A DNA stretch of 64,000 nt from Falsiroseomonas oleicola (GCF_019029495.1 NZ_JAERQM010000011.1:1-64000); one strand, 5' to 3'; numbered from the stretch's first letter, positions 53,150-62,757 are shown. Made by a program: numbers and translations. Notes: a model not told the origin generated them from the sequence alone.

Positions 53150-53164
53150 GTTGCTTGTTTGTTC
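53150..53164. promoter_or_regulatory. Second, degenerate LexA box
   Basis: GTTG-CTTGTTT-GTTC differs from GTTC-N7-GTTC by one base. It begins 25 bp after the start of the perfect box and 54 bp before the lexA start. The pair suggests cooperative autorepression. Confidence 0.7.
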
Positions 53165-53203
53165 GGGGTCCACTGGCCCCGGAGGCCGGTGCTGGAGAAA
53201 GCC

Positions 53204-53926
53204 ATGCTCACGCGCAAGCAGCACGAATTGCTGATGTTCATCGACAAGCATCTGCGCGCGACCGGCTTCTCCCCCTCCTTCGAGGAGATGAAGGAGGCGC
53301 TGCGGCTGAAGTCGAAGTCCGGCATTCATCGCCTGATCACGGCGCTGGAGGAGCGCGGCTTCCTCAAGCGCCGCGCGCATCGCGCCCGCGCCCTGGAAGT
53401 GGTGCGGCTGCCGGAGAATGTCGCGCCGCGCCGTGCCGCGGAAACCCCGCCGCCCGCGGCCGCACAGCCGGCCTTCACACCCAATGTCATCCGCGGGCAT
53501 TTCGCGCCGGGTCTCGCCGGCGTGCAGAAGCCGGCGAATGAGGCGGGATCGGTCGCCCTGCCGCTCTATGGCCGCATCGCCGCCGGCATGCCGATCGAGG
53601 CGACGCGGGATACCGCGATGGTCGATGTGCCCGCGGCGCTGCTGGCCGGCGGCGAACATTACGCGCTGGAAGTGGCGGGTGATTCGATGATGGAGGCCGG
53701 CATCCTGGATGGCGACACCGTCATCATCCGGCGCGGCGACACGGCCGATAACGGCGCGATCGTGGTGGCGCTGGTGGATGACCAGGAGGTGACGCTGAAG
53801 CGGTTGCGGCGACGGGGCAATTCCGTGGCGCTGGAACCCGCGAACCGGGCCTTCGAAACCCGCATCTTCGGACCGGACCGCGTGCGGGTGCAGGGGAAGC
53901 TGGTGGGCCTGCTGCGTCGCTATTGA
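53204..53926 (+). CDS. lexA: SOS repressor LexA
   Basis: 240 aa, a little longer than Escherichia coli LexA because of an alanine/proline linker (about 75-110). The N-terminal winged helix ([41 protein letters not shown]) is typical of the alphaproteobacterial type. The self-cleavage site is A-G in RIAAGMP, the nucleophile is S161 (GDSMMEAG) and the general base is K199 (VTLKRL). ATG 53204 follows a GGAGAAA site. Two SOS boxes upstream indicate autoregulation. Confidence 0.95.
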   Translation: MLTRKQHELLMFIDKHLRATGFSPSFEEMKEALRLKSKSGIHRLITALEERGFLKRRAHRARALEVVRLPENVAPRRAAETPPPAAAQPAFTPNVIRGHFAPGLAGVQKPANEAGSVALPLYGRIAAGMPIEATRDTAMVDVPAALLAGGEHYALEVAGDSMMEAGILDGDTVIIRRGDTADNGAIVVALVDDQEVTLKRLRRRGNSVALEPANRAFETRIFGPDRVRVQGKLVGLLRRY

Positions 53927-53930
53927 GGCC

Positions 53931-54047
53931 TCAATAGGGGTCCCATTCCTGGGCACGGCTCGCACGCCAGGCGTTCAGGCGTTGCCAGATAGCCATCGCC
54001 GTGGCGCCCGTGGCCAGCCCGGCACAGAGCATGATGGCCGCGGTCAT
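53931..54047 (-). CDS. Very small single-pass membrane protein (38 aa)
   Basis: 38-codon frame below the size usually reported. MTAAIMLCAGLATGATAMAI is a hydrophobic helix, followed by a basic, amphipathic tail ending EWDPY. A GAGGAAACAGGA ribosome site precedes the ATG at 54047. It lies between the convergent lexA and the comEC gene on the same strand, 64 bp downstream of comEC. Its function is unknown. It may be an unannotated small membrane protein; sequence conservation would decide. Confidence 0.55.
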   Translation of the reverse strand: MTAAIMLCAGLATGATAMAIWQRLNAWRASRAQEWDPY

Positions 54048-54111
54048 TTCCTGTTTCCTCCTCTCGGGCCTCGATCTGAACGCATTCTGTCGTGTGAAAG
54101 TTCAAGGAAGG

Positions 54112-56310
54112 TTAATCGATCACAAGATCGAGAGACGCAATCGGCAATGTTTCGGGGCGCCCCGGCATCGGTTCGGCCGGCACCCAGGGCCTGTCGCCGC
54201 GCCAGTCGCGGTCGCTGCGGCGTGTCGCGCCTTCCCGCTGAAGCCAGACCGCCTGGGCGCCATCCCGCCACATGTCGAAACGGTCCAGCGTTGGACCGCA
54301 GCGCCCCGCCACCGGTGCCACCGCAACAATCATGGCGACCGTGCCGCAGGCGTCGCCCGGCGCCAGGGACGGGCTGCGCTGGCCGCGCGGCATTGGCGGC
54401 GACCGCAGCAGCAGCGCCCCCACGCCATCCGGATGCGGCCGGAAGCGGCAGGCGCCGGGCGTGCAGGCAATGGCGCCGCCGGCCACCTCCCCCCGGTCCG
54501 GCAGGTCCTGCCCTGTCTCCGCGCCCAGAGCGCGCAGCATGTTCTCCCGCACGAAGGCGCGGGCGCCGGGCAGGCGGTGCAGATACACCCCCTCCCCGGT
54601 CCGCAGCGCCACCAGCCGCGCATCGGCAGAGACCAGCAGGTCCGGCGGCGGGCTGAGCTGGCCGCCGGCCAGCCCGGCCAGGATCACCGGTACGGCCGGC
54701 AGGCGCAGCGCGCCCCGCCAAAGGCACAGCCAACAGAAGCCGATGCCCGCCAGCGCCAAGCCCCATGCCGGCAGCGGCGGCAGCGCGGGCGCCGCGCCGG
54801 GCCAGCCGGCGACCGTCCCCGCCGCCAGCAGGATGCCCTCCACCCCCCAGCCCATGACCCGGAGCGGCCATTCCGAGAGACCGAGCGGCAGGGCCAGCAT
54901 GGCGACCAGCCCCGCCGGCATCACCAACAGCGAGGTCAGTGGCACCGCCACCGCATTGGCCAGGATGCCGAACAGTTGCAGCCGTCCGAAATGGTGCAGC
55001 CCGATCGGTGCCGTGGCCGCCCCCGCCAAAGCCGAGGTCAGCACCAGCCCGAGCCCGAACAGCATCGGCCGGCGCCACCAGGCCGGCCGGCCGCGCAACC
55101 GCGCCAGGGCGGGCCGCAACGCGTCATGCCCGGCCACCAGCGCCAGCACCGCCGCGAAGGACATCTGGAAGGACGGGCCGAGCAGCTCCGCCGGCGCCAC
55201 CGCCAGCACCAGCGCGGCCGCGATGGCCAGGGCGCGCAGCGTCAGCGCCCGTCTCCCGGCCAGCAGCGCCAGCGTCACCAGCGCGGCCATGGCCAGGCAA
55301 CGCTGCATCGGCACCTGCGCCCCGGTCAGCAGCATGTAGAAGGCCCCCGCCCCCAGGGCGCCCAGCGCCGCCAGCGCCTTCACCGGCAGGCGCAGCGCCA
55401 GGAAGGGGACCAGCGCGAGGCTGAAGCGCAGCACCGCGAAGACCAGCCCCATGACGATGGTCATGTGCAGGCCCGAGACGGCGAGCAGATGCGCCAGCCC
55501 GGAATCGCGCATCGCCGCCATGGTGGCGGCCGGAATGGCGCTGCGCGTGCCGGTCATCAGCGCCGCGGCGACGGCACCCGCCGCGCCCGGGATCGCCGCC
55601 GCCACCTCCCGCTCCAGCCGCACCCGCAGCCCGGCCAGCCAGGCTGTGCCGGCCGGGCCCGGCGACAGCGCCGCCGGCCCCAGCGCGAAGCCCGATCCGC
55701 CGAGGCCGGAGAACCAGGCGGCGCGCTGGAAGTCGTAGCCGCCGGGCACCACCGGCGACCCCGGCTCCCGCACCAGGGCGCGCAGGCGGATCCGGTCGCC
55801 GGGCATCGGCTCGGCCGGATCGGTGGCGCGCAGCCGCAGGCGCAGATGGCGCGGCAGCGGCGGCCCGTCATCGAGGCGCGGCGCGCCGATCGTCACCCGG
55901 CGACCCTCCGGCAGGCGCTCCACCACCGTGACCACGCCCTCCACCACCACGGCGCCGAAGGGCAGTGCCAGCGCGGCGGGCTGCCGGGTGGCGTGGAAGG
56001 CGCCCAGGCCCGCGCCGAGCAGCAGCGCGGCCAGCAGCCCGACCCCCCAGCCCATCAGCGGCCAGCGCCGTGCAAGTGCCAGGGCCAGCGCGACCAGGGG
56101 CGGCACCAGCCAGAGCGGCTGCGTCACCGGCTCCTCCGCCAGGCTGAAATACCACAGCACGCCGATGCCCATGGCGACCGCCAGCCAGGGCGCGAAGCGG
56201 CCATGCTGCGTGCCGGCAAGCCCCGCCAGCGCGGCCGCGACCCGCGCGGCCACGCCGCCGGGCACCGAGGGGGAAATGGCCAGGGACATCTCAACCCATG
56301 GTGGGGTCAT
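54112..56310 (-). CDS. comEC: ComEC/Rec2-family competence DNA-uptake channel
   Basis: 732 aa polytopic membrane protein. The N-terminal region has two or three TM helices and an OB-fold-like periplasmic domain (about 95-200). The competence domain follows (about 230-500; SGLAHLLAVSGLHMTIVMGLVF is diagnostic), with roughly ten TM segments. A C-terminal soluble beta-lactamase-like domain (about 560-720) is reduced: I see no full HxHxDH metal site, so the nuclease may be inactive. ComEC imports single-stranded DNA across the inner membrane. With comM this gives two transformation genes in the window. Confidence 0.9.
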   Translation of the reverse strand: MTPPWVEMSLAISPSVPGGVAARVAAALAGLAGTQHGRFAPWLAVAMGIGVLWYFSLAEEPVTQPLWLVPPLVALALALARRWPLMGWGVGLLAALLLGAGLGAFHATRQPAALALPFGAVVVEGVVTVVERLPEGRRVTIGAPRLDDGPPLPRHLRLRLRATDPAEPMPGDRIRLRALVREPGSPVVPGGYDFQRAAWFSGLGGSGFALGPAALSPGPAGTAWLAGLRVRLEREVAAAIPGAAGAVAAALMTGTRSAIPAATMAAMRDSGLAHLLAVSGLHMTIVMGLVFAVLRFSLALVPFLALRLPVKALAALGALGAGAFYMLLTGAQVPMQRCLAMAALVTLALLAGRRALTLRALAIAAALVLAVAPAELLGPSFQMSFAAVLALVAGHDALRPALARLRGRPAWWRRPMLFGLGLVLTSALAGAATAPIGLHHFGRLQLFGILANAVAVPLTSLLVMPAGLVAMLALPLGLSEWPLRVMGWGVEGILLAAGTVAGWPGAAPALPPLPAWGLALAGIGFCWLCLWRGALRLPAVPVILAGLAGGQLSPPPDLLVSADARLVALRTGEGVYLHRLPGARAFVRENMLRALGAETGQDLPDRGEVAGGAIACTPGACRFRPHPDGVGALLLRSPPMPRGQRSPSLAPGDACGTVAMIVAVAPVAGRCGPTLDRFDMWRDGAQAVWLQREGATRRSDRDWRGDRPWVPAEPMPGRPETLPIASLDLVID

Positions 56311-56414
56311 CCTGCCGCCACCGCAACGGAGACCTGTCGCCCGCGCTTTGGCGGCCAGGGCGATCCGCGCTAGACAGGCAGGCCATCACTCCCCTGTCCA
56401 GGACACGGAACACC

Positions 56415-57818
56415 ATGTCGGTCCGCACGCGCTTCGCGCCCTCGCCCACGGGCTATCTGCATATCGGTGGCGCGCGCACCGCCTTGTTCAACTACCTGTT
56501 CGCCCGCCACCATGGCGGCCAGTACCTGCTGCGCATCGAGGACACCGACAAGGCGCGCAGCACGCAGCAGGCGGTGGACCAGATCCTCGAAAGCCTGGAC
56601 TGGCTTGGCCTGAGCCCGGACGAGCCCCCCGTCCTGCAGACCAGCCGCGAGGCCCGCCATGCCGAGGTGGCGCGGGAACTGCTGGCCGCCGGCAAGGCCT
56701 ATCTCGCCTATGACACGCCGGAGGAGCTGGCGACGATGCGGGCGGAAGCGGAGGCCAGCAAGCGCCCCTTCAAATACGATGGCAGCCGCTGGATCGACCT
56801 CGACCCGAAGGATGCGCCGGCGCTTCCCGCCGTCATCCGCATCAAGGCACCGAGGGAGGGGGAGACGGTGGTGCCCGACCTGGTGCAGGGCGAGGTGCGC
56901 GTGGCGGCGTCCGAACTCGACGACATGATCATCCTGCGCTCCGACGGCACGCCCACCTATCTGCATGCCGTGGTGGTGGACGACCACGACATGGGCATCA
57001 CCCATGTCATCCGCGGCGACGACCACCTGACGAACACTTTTCGGCAGTGCATGGTCTATGACGCGATGGGCTGGTTCCGGCCGCATTTCGCGCATATCCC
57101 GCTGATCCATGGCGCGGATGGCGCGAAGCTGTCCAAGCGCCATGGCGCCGTCGGTGCGCTGGAATTCGCCGAGCGCGGCTTCCTGCCGGAGGCGCTGTGC
57201 AACTACCTGCTGCGCCTCGGCTGGGGCCATGGGGATGAGGAGATCATCCCGCGCGACCGCGCCATCGAGCTGTTCGACCTCAAGGATGTCGGCCGCGCCG
57301 CCTCCCGCATGGACTACACCAAGCTGACCCATCTGAACGGCGTCTATATCCGCGAGGCGGATGACGACCGCCTGCTGCGGGAGGTGATGGCCCGCTACAG
57401 CCAGCGCGGCATCGGCTTCGGCACCGATGCCGCGGCCCGAATCCGCGCCCTGATGCCCGACCTGAAGGCGCGGGCGAAGACGCTGCTGGAACTGGCCGAC
57501 GCGGCGATGTTCGCGGTGGCCGAGGGCGCGCCGGAGCCGGATGCGAAGGCCGCGGCGCTGCTGACGCCCGAGGCCCGCGAGCGCCTCGCCAATCTGGCGG
57601 AATTCCTGGCCGCGGCGCCGTGGGAGCGGGCGGATCTGGAGCAATGGCTGCGCGACTATGCCGAGGTGAAGGGCGTCAAGCTCGGCCAGGTGGCACAGCC
57701 GCTGCGCGTGGCGCTGACCGGCAGCACGCAGAGCCCGCCCATCGACGCGGTGCTGGTGGCGCTCGGCCGGGAAGAGTCGCTGGCGCGCATCACGGCGGCG
57801 GCCGAAGCCGCGATCTGA
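56415..57818 (+). CDS. gltX: Glutamyl-tRNA synthetase
   Basis: 467 aa class Ic synthetase. The HIGH-type site is FAPSPTGYLHIGGARTAL (residues 7-24, HIGG) and the KMSKS-type site is GAKLSKRHGAVG near residue 240. DDHDMGITHVIRGDDHLTNT and the ATP-contacting RIEDTD segments are canonical. Many alphaproteobacteria have two GltX forms, with one acting on tRNA-Gln; which one this is cannot be decided here. ATG 56415 gives the standard MSVRTRFAPSP start. Confidence 0.95.
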   Translation: MSVRTRFAPSPTGYLHIGGARTALFNYLFARHHGGQYLLRIEDTDKARSTQQAVDQILESLDWLGLSPDEPPVLQTSREARHAEVARELLAAGKAYLAYDTPEELATMRAEAEASKRPFKYDGSRWIDLDPKDAPALPAVIRIKAPREGETVVPDLVQGEVRVAASELDDMIILRSDGTPTYLHAVVVDDHDMGITHVIRGDDHLTNTFRQCMVYDAMGWFRPHFAHIPLIHGADGAKLSKRHGAVGALEFAERGFLPEALCNYLLRLGWGHGDEEIIPRDRAIELFDLKDVGRAASRMDYTKLTHLNGVYIREADDDRLLREVMARYSQRGIGFGTDAAARIRALMPDLKARAKTLLELADAAMFAVAEGAPEPDAKAAALLTPEARERLANLAEFLAAAPWERADLEQWLRDYAEVKGVKLGQVAQPLRVALTGSTQSPPIDAVLVALGREESLARITAAAEAAI

Positions 57819-57834
57819 CCCGGCAGGGTCCCCA

Positions 57835-57871
57835 GGCACGACGCCGGCCTTCACCCGGCGGCGTTCGTGCC
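57835..57871. terminator. Possible bidirectional hairpin between gltX and ycjF
   Basis: GGCACGACGCCG and CGGCGTTCGTGCC pair in a 12-bp stem with a one-base bulge and a 12-nt loop. It lies between the convergent gltX and ycjF stops. There is no T-tract, so termination may need Rho or be inefficient. Confidence 0.4.
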
Positions 57872-57882
57872 CGGCCCATCGC

Positions 57883-58761
57883 TCAGCGCGGCACCACGAT
57901 CCGGCAGGCGCGGGCCGTGGCCCGGGACAGCAGCAGCATCCGCCGCGCCGCCACCGCCCCGGTCGCGGCATCGCCGACGACGGAGGCGACCAGCGGGTTG
58001 GTCGTCACCGCCGTCACCGCCGCATTGATGGCGACATCGGCGGCGGCCACCGCCCCCGCCTCGAACAGGGTCCGCCGCAGCAGCTTCAGCGTGCCGAGCA
58101 GGCCGGGCCGCAGCCCGTGGATCGCCGCCACCTCCCGCACAAGCCGCAATCCGCGCCAGGCAATGAACAACCCATCCAGCGCCGGGGATGGCACGATGGC
58201 GGTGGCCGCCAGGGATTGCAGCGCGGCGGCCCGGCCGGCGGAGACGGCGGCGCGGTCCAGCGTCGCCAGCGGCCCGGCCTCCAGCAGCGCCAACAGTGTC
58301 GGCAGGTCCGGCGCCTTGCGCAGCGCGGGCAGCATGGCCTGCGCCTCCGGCAGGCGTGCCGCCCAGTCCAGCACGGCGGCGCGGCTGGCGGCGAAATCGC
58401 CACGCGCCACCGCCGCCCGGCCGCGCTCCACCGTGCCGAGGCCGGCCAGGCCGCGCAGTTCGCGCAGGAAGGCGGCTGCGATCAGCCCGTAGCCGGCCGT
58501 GGCCACGCCCAGCGTCAGCCAGCCAAGCCAGGGCGCCCGGATGAACTGGTCCGCGACATAGCCGCCGACATCGATGGCGGAGAGGCCCAGCAGCAGCACG
58601 GCAATGCCGCCGGCAGCCAGGCTCACCGCCGACCAGGCCCCGCGTGGTGGCGGCGGTACGGCCACTGGCGCCACGGCCTGGTCCCAGCCGAAATCGAGCC
58701 GCGGCGCGGGCGCGAGCGACTCCTCCGTCAGAATGCGCGGGCCGCGCGGCGCATCGCTCAC
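57883..58761 (-). CDS. ycjF: YcjF/TIGR01620-like inner-membrane protein (DUF697)
   Basis: 292 aa. Two TM segments (about 45-65 and 80-100) are followed by a soluble DUF697-like helical region (about 190-285, LDGLFIAWRGLRLVREVAAIHGLRPG ... GAVAAADVAINAAVTAVTTNP). In enterobacteria ycjX-ycjF lie next to the phage shock genes, but no pspABC is seen here. Its start overlaps the ycjX stop (ATGA), so the pair is co-expressed. The molecular role is unknown. Confidence 0.82.
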   Translation of the reverse strand: MSDAPRGPRILTEESLAPAPRLDFGWDQAVAPVAVPPPPRGAWSAVSLAAGGIAVLLLGLSAIDVGGYVADQFIRAPWLGWLTLGVATAGYGLIAAAFLRELRGLAGLGTVERGRAAVARGDFAASRAAVLDWAARLPEAQAMLPALRKAPDLPTLLALLEAGPLATLDRAAVSAGRAAALQSLAATAIVPSPALDGLFIAWRGLRLVREVAAIHGLRPGLLGTLKLLRRTLFEAGAVAAADVAINAAVTAVTTNPLVASVVGDAATGAVAARRMLLLSRATARACRIVVPR

Positions 58762-60155
58762 AGCAGGTCTCCGATCAGGGATGCCAGCATCCGGTCCAGG
58801 CCGAGATGGGGCATCCCGGCCAGCCCGTCACCGGCCAGGCGCGGCGGGCGGAAGACCGGCATGCGGAATTCGCCGCTGCGCCAGAAATCGTGACCCGGTC
58901 GGCGGTCCGGCACCTCCCCGGGATAGATCCTTGCGCTGCGCCCGCCTTCCAGCAGCACGCCGCGCACCGCCTGCACATCGCGCCCATCGACGCGGGCCAT
59001 GTCGTCCTGGGTGCAGCGGAGGGAGGCGATGGCGTGGACGGAGGTGGTGGCCGCCCCCGGCCCCGCCGTGCCCGGCCCGATCAGATCGCCCAGCAGCCCG
59101 ACCAGCGCGTCGCGCGACCCGGCCGGCACATGGTCCGCCTTGGTGGCGGCGAAGCCCACATGCTGCACGCCCTGCCCGGTCAGCAGGTTCAGCCAGCCGC
59201 CGCCGCGCCGCAGCGCCTGGGCGATGGCCGAGAGCGCCGCGGCGGTGTCGTCGAAGGCTTCCTCCCCGGCATGCAGCGCGCCCAGCGCATCCACCAGAAC
59301 GGCCTGGCGGCGGAAGCGGCGGAAGAAGGGTTCGAAGAAGGCGGTGCGCTGATCCGCCAGATAGGCGGTATGGCGCCGCGCCAGCAGCCGGCCAAGATCG
59401 CCCATCTCCCCACTCGGCAGCGGGAAGAACCACAGCAGCGGCGCCTCCCCGCGCGGCCCCGGATTCAGCGCGCGCCCGGGCTGGAGGAAACGAAAACCCA
59501 GCTCGTCCCGGCAGCGCAGCAGCGCCGCGCGGTACAGACGAAAGCCCTGCCGGGCCAGCGCCTCGTCATCCCGCGCCTGGGCCGGCAGCGCATCGACAAA
59601 TTGCAGAAAATCCGCCGCCGCCGCGGCCCGCCGCCCCTGCCGCAACCGCGACAGGGTCTGGCGCGACCAGTCGCTGTAGGACTGGTCCAGCATCGGCAGG
59701 TCCAGCAGCCATTCGCCCGGATAGTCCAGCAGTTCGAGCGTGACGCGGCGTTCCCCCGCCACCCAGCCGCGCGCCTGGCCGAGCCAGGAGGCCGGCGCCA
59801 GGTCCAGCGCGATCTCCAGGGTGGAGAGGTCCTCGGTGCGTTCCGGCCAACGCGGCGGGTCGGCGGCCAGCGCCTCCAGATGCGCGGCCGCGTCGAAGCG
59901 CGGCGTCGCCTCGATGCCCGGCGGCACCAGCCGCGCCCGGCGCAGCCGGTTGCCGGAGGCGGCGGCCAAGGCCGGCAGGGTATTCACCCCTGCCCCGGCC
60001 GCCAGGAGATTGGCCACCAGGGAGGTCAGGAACACCGTCTTGCCAGCCCGGGAAAGGCCGGTGACGGCCAGTCGCACCCTCTCCCGCCCCGCCAGCGCCC
60101 GCGCCGCATCCGTCATGCCCGCGAGGGCATCCTCCAGCGGCGTCAGGATCGCCAT
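58758..60155 (-). CDS. ycjX: YcjX-family P-loop GTPase-like protein (DUF463)
   Basis: 465 aa. A P-loop GLSRAGKTVFLTSLVANLL lies at residues 33-51, and a switch-like LELLDYPGEWLLDLPML around 175-190 resembles the DxPG motif of GTPases. YcjX proteins bind GTP or GDP and are linked to envelope stress in enterobacteria. It is coupled to ycjF downstream and begins 11 bp after the end of the gloA gene. The pair occupies the place where lpxB and gltA are common in this synteny block. Confidence 0.87.
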   Translation of the reverse strand: MAILTPLEDALAGMTDAARALAGRERVRLAVTGLSRAGKTVFLTSLVANLLAAGAGVNTLPALAAASGNRLRRARLVPPGIEATPRFDAAAHLEALAADPPRWPERTEDLSTLEIALDLAPASWLGQARGWVAGERRVTLELLDYPGEWLLDLPMLDQSYSDWSRQTLSRLRQGRRAAAAADFLQFVDALPAQARDDEALARQGFRLYRAALLRCRDELGFRFLQPGRALNPGPRGEAPLLWFFPLPSGEMGDLGRLLARRHTAYLADQRTAFFEPFFRRFRRQAVLVDALGALHAGEEAFDDTAAALSAIAQALRRGGGWLNLLTGQGVQHVGFAATKADHVPAGSRDALVGLLGDLIGPGTAGPGAATTSVHAIASLRCTQDDMARVDGRDVQAVRGVLLEGGRSARIYPGEVPDRRPGHDFWRSGEFRMPVFRPPRLAGDGLAGMPHLGLDRMLASLIGDLL

Positions 60156-60165
60156 GACCCGGCGG

Positions 60166-60561
60166 CTACTTCCGCTCGATCAGCTCGATCTTGTAGCCGT
60201 CCGGGTCCTCGACGAAGGCGATGACCGTGGTGCCGAATTTTACGGGTCCCGGCTCCCGGGTGATCTTCGCCCCGCCGGCGCGCAGCTTGTCGCAGGTGGC
60301 GTAGATGTCAGGCACGCCGACGGCCAGGTGGCCGAAGGCGTTGCCCATCTCATACTGCTCGGTGCCGTAGTTGTAGGTCAGCTCCACCACGGCGGCGCCG
60401 GTCGATTCCTCGGCATAGCCCACGAAGACCAGCGTGTACTTGCCGTCCGGCACGTCGCGTCGGCGCAGTTCCTTCATGCCGAGCAGCTTCGTGTAGAAAT
60501 CCACGCTGCGGTCGAGATTGCCGACGCGGATCATGGTGTGCAGCAGCGAGCCCTGGCTCAT
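60166..60561 (-). CDS. gloA: Lactoylglutathione lyase (glyoxalase I)
   Basis: 131 aa. The four metal ligands of Escherichia coli GloA (H5, E56, H74, E122) align as H8, E59, H77 and E125, all with the same offset. Two betaalphabetabetabeta modules form a dimer that turns methylglyoxal-glutathione hemithioacetal into lactoylglutathione. The acidic [11 protein letters not shown] end is typical. Its ATG overlaps the lpxI stop by 4 bp, an unusual partner for gloA. Confidence 0.95.
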   Translation of the reverse strand: MSQGSLLHTMIRVGNLDRSVDFYTKLLGMKELRRRDVPDGKYTLVFVGYAEESTGAAVVELTYNYGTEQYEMGNAFGHLAVGVPDIYATCDKLRAGGAKITREPGPVKFGTTVIAFVEDPDGYKIELIERK

Positions 60562-61427
60562 GCGTTCTCTCCTTGGTTCAAAACCTGGTCGGCATCCATC
60601 GCCAGCAGGAACAGCCCCGCGGCGTTGGCCTCCGATATGGTGACGTCGCGGTCGAGAACGATGGTGCCGACATGACCGTTCCGCGCCTCTACCGCCACGC
60701 CGCGCAGCCCGGCGGCGGCGGCGGCGCGGATGGTGTCCGGCCCGATCACGGGCAGGTCGACAAGCTTGCTCTGGGAGGGTTTCACCAGCTTCACCAGCAC
60801 CCCGCCCGGGCCTTCCCGCGCCAGATCGGCGCAGCGCGCCAGCATGGCATCGGTGCCCTCGATGGCCTCCACCGCCAGCACCAGCCCCTGCTGCACCACG
60901 CAGCCCTGGCCGGCATCGGCCTGGCCAAGCTGCCGCGCGACGGAAATGCCGCGCCGGATATCGGCCATGGCATCGGCATCCGGCCGGGCGCGGGTCGGGC
61001 AGCCGCCCTCGATCAGCAAATCGGCAAACACCTGCTGGGCGCCGAGGGGATCGAAGCCCTCCTCCCGCAGCACATCGACCACGGCGCGGAGCAGCGCGTC
61101 GTCGCCGCCGAAGATCGCCTTGCGGCCCACCTTGGCCGCCAGCCGCACCCCTTCCCCATCCAGCCGCAGCGAGAGGAAGGAGGGGCGCTTCACCCGGCCG
61201 GCCAGCACCAGTTGCCGCACGCGGTTGCGCCGCAGCGCCGCGAACAGCGCGCCGACGGCACCCAGCCGCACCACCTCATGCGGCCAGGCCGTGAAATCGC
61301 GCGGATCGGCGAAGCCCTCGATCAGTGCGGCGAAGACGGGGCGTCCGGCCCGGCTGGCGGCATCGGCGACGCGCAGCGGCATCACCCCGCCGCCGGCGAT
61401 CAGGCCGAGCGGCTCCGGCGCCGTCAC
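60558..61427 (-). CDS. lpxI: UDP-2,3-diacylglucosamine pyrophosphatase LpxI
   Basis: 289 aa, DUF1009/LpxI. It hydrolyses UDP-2,3-diacylglucosamine to lipid X in lipid A synthesis, the alphaproteobacterial substitute for LpxH. N-terminal [18 protein letters not shown], the central [16 protein letters not shown] and the C-terminal [23 protein letters not shown] with the acidic end [10 protein letters not shown] are diagnostic. It overlaps lpxA by 4 bp. Confidence 0.93.
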   Translation of the reverse strand: MTAPEPLGLIAGGGVMPLRVADAASRAGRPVFAALIEGFADPRDFTAWPHEVVRLGAVGALFAALRRNRVRQLVLAGRVKRPSFLSLRLDGEGVRLAAKVGRKAIFGGDDALLRAVVDVLREEGFDPLGAQQVFADLLIEGGCPTRARPDADAMADIRRGISVARQLGQADAGQGCVVQQGLVLAVEAIEGTDAMLARCADLAREGPGGVLVKLVKPSQSKLVDLPVIGPDTIRAAAAAGLRGVAVEARNGHVGTIVLDRDVTISEANAAGLFLLAMDADQVLNQGENA

Positions 61428-62284
61428 GAAGCCTCCCCGCCTTCGTCCTCCTCCGTCACCCGGCCGAAGGGGATCAGGCCGTGGCGGCCGCGGTTGCGGG
61501 CGAAGGCGAGCATTTCCTCGACCAGCGCATTGCCGGGATGGGCCGCGGCCACCGCCGCGATCGCCTCATCCGGGCGGCCGCCGCGATAGAGGTCGTGCAC
61601 CGCGCGCGCCACCGTCACCACCTGTTCCTTGCTGAGGCCAAGGCGCCGGCGCATGGCGATGGTGTTGAGACCCGCCAGCTTGGCGCGATAGCCCTTGGCG
61701 CGGCCATAGGGCAGCACGTTGCGCTCCACCCCCGACATGCCGGCGACCATCGCCATGCGGCCGATGCGGACGAACTGCTGGATGGCGGCGCCGCCCTGCA
61801 CCACGGCGAAATCGCCGATCTCGACATGGCCGGCGAGCATCACGTTGTTCACCAGGATCACGCCATCGCCGATGCGGCAGTCATGCCCGACATGGGCGAC
61901 GCACATCACCAGCCCGTCGGCGCCGATCCGGGTGACGCCGTCGCCGCCGGTGCTGCCGCGATGGATGGTGGCGTGTTCGCGAATCTGCGTCCGCGCGCCG
62001 ATCACCACGGAGGTCGGCTGGCCCTTGTACTTCAGGTCCTGCGGCGGCAGGCCGATGGTGGCGAAGGGAAACACCTTCACCCCGGCGCCGAGATGCACCC
62101 GGCCATCCAGCACGACATGGGCGACCAGTTCGACACCCTCATCCAGCACCGATTCGGCGCTGACGACGCAGCCCGGGCCGATGCGGCAGCCTGCGCCGAT
62201 CTGGGCCCCGGCCGCCACATGGGCAGCGGGGTGGATGAAGGCTGGCATGGGTTCGGCATCCACCTGGAGGACGGCTTCGCTCAC
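61424..62284 (-). CDS. lpxA: UDP-N-acetylglucosamine acyltransferase LpxA
   Basis: 286 aa left-handed beta-helix with hexapeptide repeats (IGAGCRIGPGC, HLGAGVKVFPF, IGDGVILVNN). It performs the first, thioester-dependent acylation of UDP-GlcNAc. The catalytic histidine is H134 in MCVAHVGHDCRIGD, at the HxxH pair matching H122/H125 of Escherichia coli. The helical C-terminal cap (about 200-275) is present. The start overlaps fabZ by 4 bp. Confidence 0.95.
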   Translation of the reverse strand: MSEAVLQVDAEPMPAFIHPAAHVAAGAQIGAGCRIGPGCVVSAESVLDEGVELVAHVVLDGRVHLGAGVKVFPFATIGLPPQDLKYKGQPTSVVIGARTQIREHATIHRGSTGGDGVTRIGADGLVMCVAHVGHDCRIGDGVILVNNVMLAGHVEIGDFAVVQGGAAIQQFVRIGRMAMVAGMSGVERNVLPYGRAKGYRAKLAGLNTIAMRRRLGLSKEQVVTVARAVHDLYRGGRPDEAIAAVAAAHPGNALVEEMLAFARNRGRHGLIPFGRVTEEDEGGEAS

Positions 62285-62757
62285 TTGTCGAGGATCATGG
62301 CGGCGTAGGACGCCTCGGCCACCACCTTGCCGTCCACCTTCGCCTCGGCGGTGAACTTCCAGATGTTGCCGCGCTGCTTTTCCTTGACGACATGCACGCG
62401 CATCTGGTCGCCCGGCACCACCGGCTTACGGAACTTGGCGCTGTCCACGGTCATGAAATAGACCAGCTTGCCCTGCGCCGAGGGTCCCAGCGTTTCCACC
62501 ACCAGCACGGCGGCGGTCTGGGCCATGCTCTCGATGATCAGCACGCCCGGGAAGACCGGGTGCTGCGGGAAATGGCCCTGGAAGAAATTCTCGTTGATGG
62601 TGACGTTCTTGATGCCGACGGCGGAGACATTGGGGACGATGTCCACCACCCGATCGACCAGCAGGAAGGGAAAACGATGCGGGATCGCCTGCATGATGCG
62701 GGCGATGTCATAGGGTTCCACCGTTGCGGCCGGTGTGTTCTCGGGGCTCGAATCCAT
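62281..62757 (-). CDS. fabZ: 3-hydroxyacyl-ACP dehydratase FabZ
   Basis: 158 aa hot-dog dehydratase of fatty acid synthesis. The catalytic His and Glu are in FFQGHFPQHPVFPGVLIIESMAQTAAVL. RIMQAIPHRFPFLLVDRVVD is the usual N-terminus. ATG 62757 (MDSSPENTPAATVEPYDI) is preceded by an AGGAC site; a GTG upstream would add eight residues. It competes with lpxA for hydroxyacyl-ACP, so the cluster may balance lipid A and phospholipid supply. Confidence 0.95.
   Translation of the reverse strand: MDSSPENTPAATVEPYDIARIMQAIPHRFPFLLVDRVVDIVPNVSAVGIKNVTINENFFQGHFPQHPVFPGVLIIESMAQTAAVLVVETLGPSAQGKLVYFMTVDSAKFRKPVVPGDQMRVHVVKEKQRGNIWKFTAEAKVDGKVVAEASYAAMILDK

Noticed and set aside
53921-53936. The 16-bp palindrome at the lexA stop as an intrinsic terminator.
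   Set aside because: It has no loop and no T-tract. The symmetry comes from two stop regions and may be accidental.
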